Source of the DNA: Methylophilaceae bacterium 11
GTDB lineage: Bacteria; Pseudomonadota; Gammaproteobacteria; Burkholderiales; Methylophilaceae
Direction of reading: 5' to 3'
Assembly: GCA_000525025.1 (NCBI GenBank)
Contig: JCKJ01000001.1
Location: 2,356,001-2,420,000 of the forward strand
DNA: 64,000 nt
Shown here: positions 61,505 through 64,000 of the stretch, one piece after another
Layout of the letters: every line of letters begins with the position of its first letter
Numbering within the stretch: the first letter of the stretch is position 1
The notes under the pieces: model-generated
What the model saw: only the letters and a program-made list of their open reading frames with translations
What the model was told of the DNA's origin: nothing
Database searches by the model: none
Made by a program: the position numbers and the translations under genes

Positions 61505-62608
61505 TTAAGCACCGGCGAAGGCGCACTCCATACAAATTTTTGCAACCGTCACGGTCGCATCTGGCTGTGCCAATTGCTTAGCGCGCATGGCCATGTCCAA
61601 ACATTTTTCACGGGTTAACCCACGTAAAATTTCGGTCGCTTTTGTTACATCAAAGGCTGATTGCTGCACCAAAATGGCCGCGCCATTTTCTGCCAAATAC
61701 TGCGCATTGGTGGTTTGGTGGTCATCCACTGCAAACGGGAATGGCACCAACACGCTGGCAATTCCCACACAAGCTATTTCTGCTACTGTAAGTGCACCGG
61801 CACGGCAAATCACTAAATCCGCCCAATTGTAAGCAGCCGCCATGTCATGAATAAATGCTTTTGCATCCGCCTTTACACCCGCTTGCTGATAATTGCGCTT
61901 CAGCACTTCAATATGTCTTTCACCCGCCTGATGCACGACTTCAGGTCTCACATCCTCTGGAAATGTAGCGAGCGCCTTGGGTAGCACATCGTTCAACGCG
62001 GCTGCACCTAAGCTGCCACCCACAACCAATAGCTTTAACTTGCCCTGCTGCATGGCAAACCGTTTTTCAGGCGGTGCTAACTCTGTGAGATCCTGACGCA
62101 CAGGATTACCCACTAACTGCGCCCGCTCACTCAATACATTGGGGAACGCCACCAGCACACGGTTGGCAATTGCACTTAATACTTTATTGGTGAGTCCAGC
62201 GATGGAATTCTGCTCATGTACAATCAAAGGCTTACCCATTAGCTTAGCCATCAACCCACCAGGAAACGCAGCAAAACCACCCATGCCGAGTACCACATTC
62301 GGCTGGTGCTGCTGAATTGCTCGTCTTGCCTGCATCAATGCCTTTGTCAATTTCACCGGTAATAACAGCCAGCCTTTTAGGCCTTTTCCTCGCACACCCT
62401 GCATGGTCATCATGGCTTTGGCGTAACCCTTGCCTTCAATCAGGCGGTTTTCCATACCGCCTTCTGTGGCTAGCCACACCACTTGCCAGCCATGCGCTTT
62501 CAAATAGTCAGCCACTGCCATAGCCGGATAGACATGACCACCCGTACCACCCGCCATCACGAGAATGGTGTGTTTATCGAAACGGGTCACGGCGTTATCA
62601 AGCATCAT
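61505..62608 (-). CDS. murG: UDP-GlcNAc:lipid-pyrophosphoryl-MurNAc transferase (MurG)
   Basis: The 367-residue glycosyltransferase makes lipid II from lipid I at the inner face of the membrane. [23 protein letters not shown] is the first glycine loop; [50 protein letters not shown] and [36 protein letters not shown] follow. ATG 62608 overlaps the ftsW stop by 4 bp; a second ATG follows at once. Confidence 0.97.
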   Translation of the reverse strand: MMLDNAVTRFDKHTILVMAGGTGGHVYPAMAVADYLKAHGWQVVWLATEGGMENRLIEGKGYAKAMMTMQGVRGKGLKGWLLLPVKLTKALMQARRAIQQHQPNVVLGMGGFAAFPGGLMAKLMGKPLIVHEQNSIAGLTNKVLSAIANRVLVAFPNVLSERAQLVGNPVRQDLTELAPPEKRFAMQQGKLKLLVVGGSLGAAALNDVLPKALATFPEDVRPEVVHQAGERHIEVLKRNYQQAGVKADAKAFIHDMAAAYNWADLVICRAGALTVAEIACVGIASVLVPFPFAVDDHQTTNAQYLAENGAAILVQQSAFDVTKATEILRGLTREKCLDMAMRAKQLAQPDATVTVAKICMECAFAGA

Positions 62609-63771
62609 GCTGGCAACCCCTTCTGTAACCTGCGGTTCTCAAAATCTATACGCAGCAAAATAGCCATGGCAATGCAATTAGCTAAGATGCCGCTGCCACC
62701 AAACGAGAGCAACGGAAGCGTCAACCCCTTAGTAGGCAGCACACCCATATTGACGCCAATATTGATAATGCCTTGCACTCCCATCCACACACCGATGCCT
62801 TGTGACAACAGCGCAGCAAAGTAGCGCTCATTCGCCACGGCTTCTTTACCAATGCCAAAGGCGCGAATCACAATCCACACAAATAGACCCAGCACCGTCA
62901 CCACACCCACAAATCCGAGTTCTTCTGCAATCACCGCCAATAAAAAGTCTGTATGCGCCTCTGGCAGATACAGTAATTTTTCTACACTTGCGCCCAAGCC
63001 CACGCCAAACCACTCGCCACGACCAAACGCAATCAGTGCATGTGACAACTGGTAGCCCTTGCCATACGGGTCAGCCCATGGGTCCATAAAGCCAATCACG
63101 CGCTGCATACGGTAAGGCGAGCTTTTAATCAGGACAACAATGGCCACTGGCAGCAGGGCAATCAAGCCTGCGAAGATTTTTCCGTTAATGCCACCCAACC
63201 ATAAAATGGAGATAGAGATTGCGGCAATCACAGCAAATGCGCCAAAATCAGGCTCACGCAGTAACAGAAACCCTACAATCACCATCACCGCCACCATCGG
63301 CAAAAACCCTTTGGTAATGCTATCCATTTGCTCCGCTTTTCTCACGGCATAATCTGCTACATACATGGCGGAAAAGAGCTTCACAAACTCCGAAGGCTGC
63401 ACATTAATCACAAATAACGGCAACCAACGCTGACTACCGTTCACATTGCGACCAATGCCGGGCACTAGTACCAGCACCAGCAAGCCCAAGCCACCCAAAA
63501 ATAAATAGGGTGCCATTTTTTGCCAAAGTGCCACAGGCACTTGAAATGCAACAGCACCTGCACACAGGCCAATCAAAATAAACATGGACTGCCGGACCAA
63601 GTAGTAAGTGGTTTTATGGCCGGTGTCGATATCCGCCTCAGCAATCGCAATCGAAGCCGAGTACACCATCACCAAGCCTAAGCCCAGCAGAATCAGCGTG
63701 ACCCATAACAACATTTGGTCGTAGTTAGGTGAGCTCATACGCTCACGTGTCAACATCACGGGCGCTAGCAT
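62605..63771 (-). CDS. ftsW: SEDS family peptidoglycan glycosyltransferase FtsW
   Basis: The 388-residue polytopic protein has about ten helices. It is the septal glycan polymerase partner of PBP3. [52 protein letters not shown]-like [22 protein letters not shown], and [20 protein letters not shown] are SEDS signatures. The Asp before YLPEAH-TDF is the usual catalytic region. Its start overlaps the murD stop by 7 bp. Confidence 0.95.
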   Translation of the reverse strand: MLAPVMLTRERMSSPNYDQMLLWVTLILLGLGLVMVYSASIAIAEADIDTGHKTTYYLVRQSMFILIGLCAGAVAFQVPVALWQKMAPYLFLGGLGLLVLVLVPGIGRNVNGSQRWLPLFVINVQPSEFVKLFSAMYVADYAVRKAEQMDSITKGFLPMVAVMVIVGFLLLREPDFGAFAVIAAISISILWLGGINGKIFAGLIALLPVAIVVLIKSSPYRMQRVIGFMDPWADPYGKGYQLSHALIAFGRGEWFGVGLGASVEKLLYLPEAHTDFLLAVIAEELGFVGVVTVLGLFVWIVIRAFGIGKEAVANERYFAALLSQGIGVWMGVQGIINIGVNMGVLPTKGLTLPLLSFGGSGILANCIAMAILLRIDFENRRLQKGLPA

Positions 63772-64000
63772 GTGGCTACCTCTAACGCTTTGACCGCATC
63801 AATAAATACCTCGGCACGGTGCACATAATTTCTGAACATATCAAAACTTGCGCAAGCGGGAGACAGCAATACAGCATCGCCCGGTGAGGCTACTTTGTGT
63901 GCAATGGCAACGGCTTCTTTTAAATCAATCGCATCGTAAATCGGCAATTCAGAGGCCAGCAATACAGCTTCGATTAACGGCGCATCACGCCCAAAGAGTA
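63765..64000 (-). CDS. murD: UDP-N-acetylmuramoyl-L-alanine--D-glutamate ligase, C-terminal part
   Basis: Only the last 78 or so residues lie in the window; the frame is open to the right edge ([19 protein letters not shown]...). The segment [26 protein letters not shown] is the MurD C-terminal signature. The enzyme adds D-Glu to UDP-MurNAc-L-Ala. Its place directly before ftsW fits the dcw order. Confidence 0.93.
   Translation of the reverse strand, partial: LFGRDAPLIEAVLLASELPIYDAIDLKEAVAIAHKVASPGDAVLLSPACASFDMFRNYVHRAEVFIDAVKALEVATC

Overview
The window reads as ordinary chromosome of a Gram-negative betaproteobacterium. The gene set (LpxC, BamC, a dcw cell-wall/division cluster, SecA, an rnfABCDGE operon, a proton-pumping pyrophosphatase, paired GAPDH genes, transketolase) and the moderate GC of the housekeeping genes fit a methylotroph of the Methylophilaceae (Methylotenera/Methylophilus type). 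That assignment is inference from gene content and protein style; no rRNA gene is present. I saw no tRNA, CRISPR array, insertion sequence or integrase.

Layout. 1-605: N-terminal part of a molybdopterin oxidoreductase, reading off the left edge. 723-3609: ribosomal-protein hydroxylase RoxA, an unknown protein, an orphan secretin-like protein and a repeat-rich small lipoprotein. 3697-6668 (minus): metallo-beta-lactamase-fold hydrolase, BamC and DapA. 6875-13072 (plus): rnfABCDGE and nth. 13080-17538 (plus): FIST protein, DUF1841 protein, ECF sigma factor, zinc-finger anti-sigma factor and an HvfA/HvfB/HvfC-type RiPP metallophore cluster. 17610-22030: DUF1289 protein, SecA, an M23 peptidase and a DUF721 protein. 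22250-26806: membrane and soluble pyrophosphatases facing each other, DedA, a DUF1232 protein and PurC. 26869-38741 (minus): pyk, gap, pgk, gap, pepN and tkt, interrupted by an AT-rich plus-strand AAA ATPase gene (35203-36657). 39001-45272: SDR/LysR divergent pair, BON protein, Gfo/Idh/MocA oxidoreductase, lipoprotein, thioredoxin-like protein and RsmE. 45361-49548 (plus): ArgA with an N-terminal HTH domain, ArgB, a HAD nucleotidase, SlmA and a DUF2788 protein. 49545-64000 (minus): cca, an NDUFA9-like protein, slt, a small membrane protein, lpxC, then ftsZ-ftsA-ftsQ-ddl-murB-murC-murG-ftsW-murD; murD runs off the right edge.

How the genes work together. The dcw block makes the peptidoglycan precursor and the divisome. 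Rnf and the H+-pyrophosphatase couple redox and pyrophosphate energy to ion gradients. gap/pgk/pyk/tkt serve central sugar-phosphate metabolism; both GAPDHs carry substitutions at NAD-specificity positions.

Most noteworthy are three things. First, argA is a single reading frame in which a complete XRE-type helix-turn-helix domain precedes a full-length N-acetylglutamate synthase. Its promoter carries two TTGTA-N5-TACAA palindromes spaced 31 bp apart, which suggests an enzyme that is its own repressor. Second, there is a compact copper/metal-type RiPP locus (sigma, anti-sigma, six-site [DE]GKC[GS] precursor, MNIO enzyme, partner protein) without the usual DoxX-like membrane gene. Third, the isolated AAA ATPase has a HEPN-like R-N-x3-H motif near its C-terminus and is probably a horizontally acquired defence gene.
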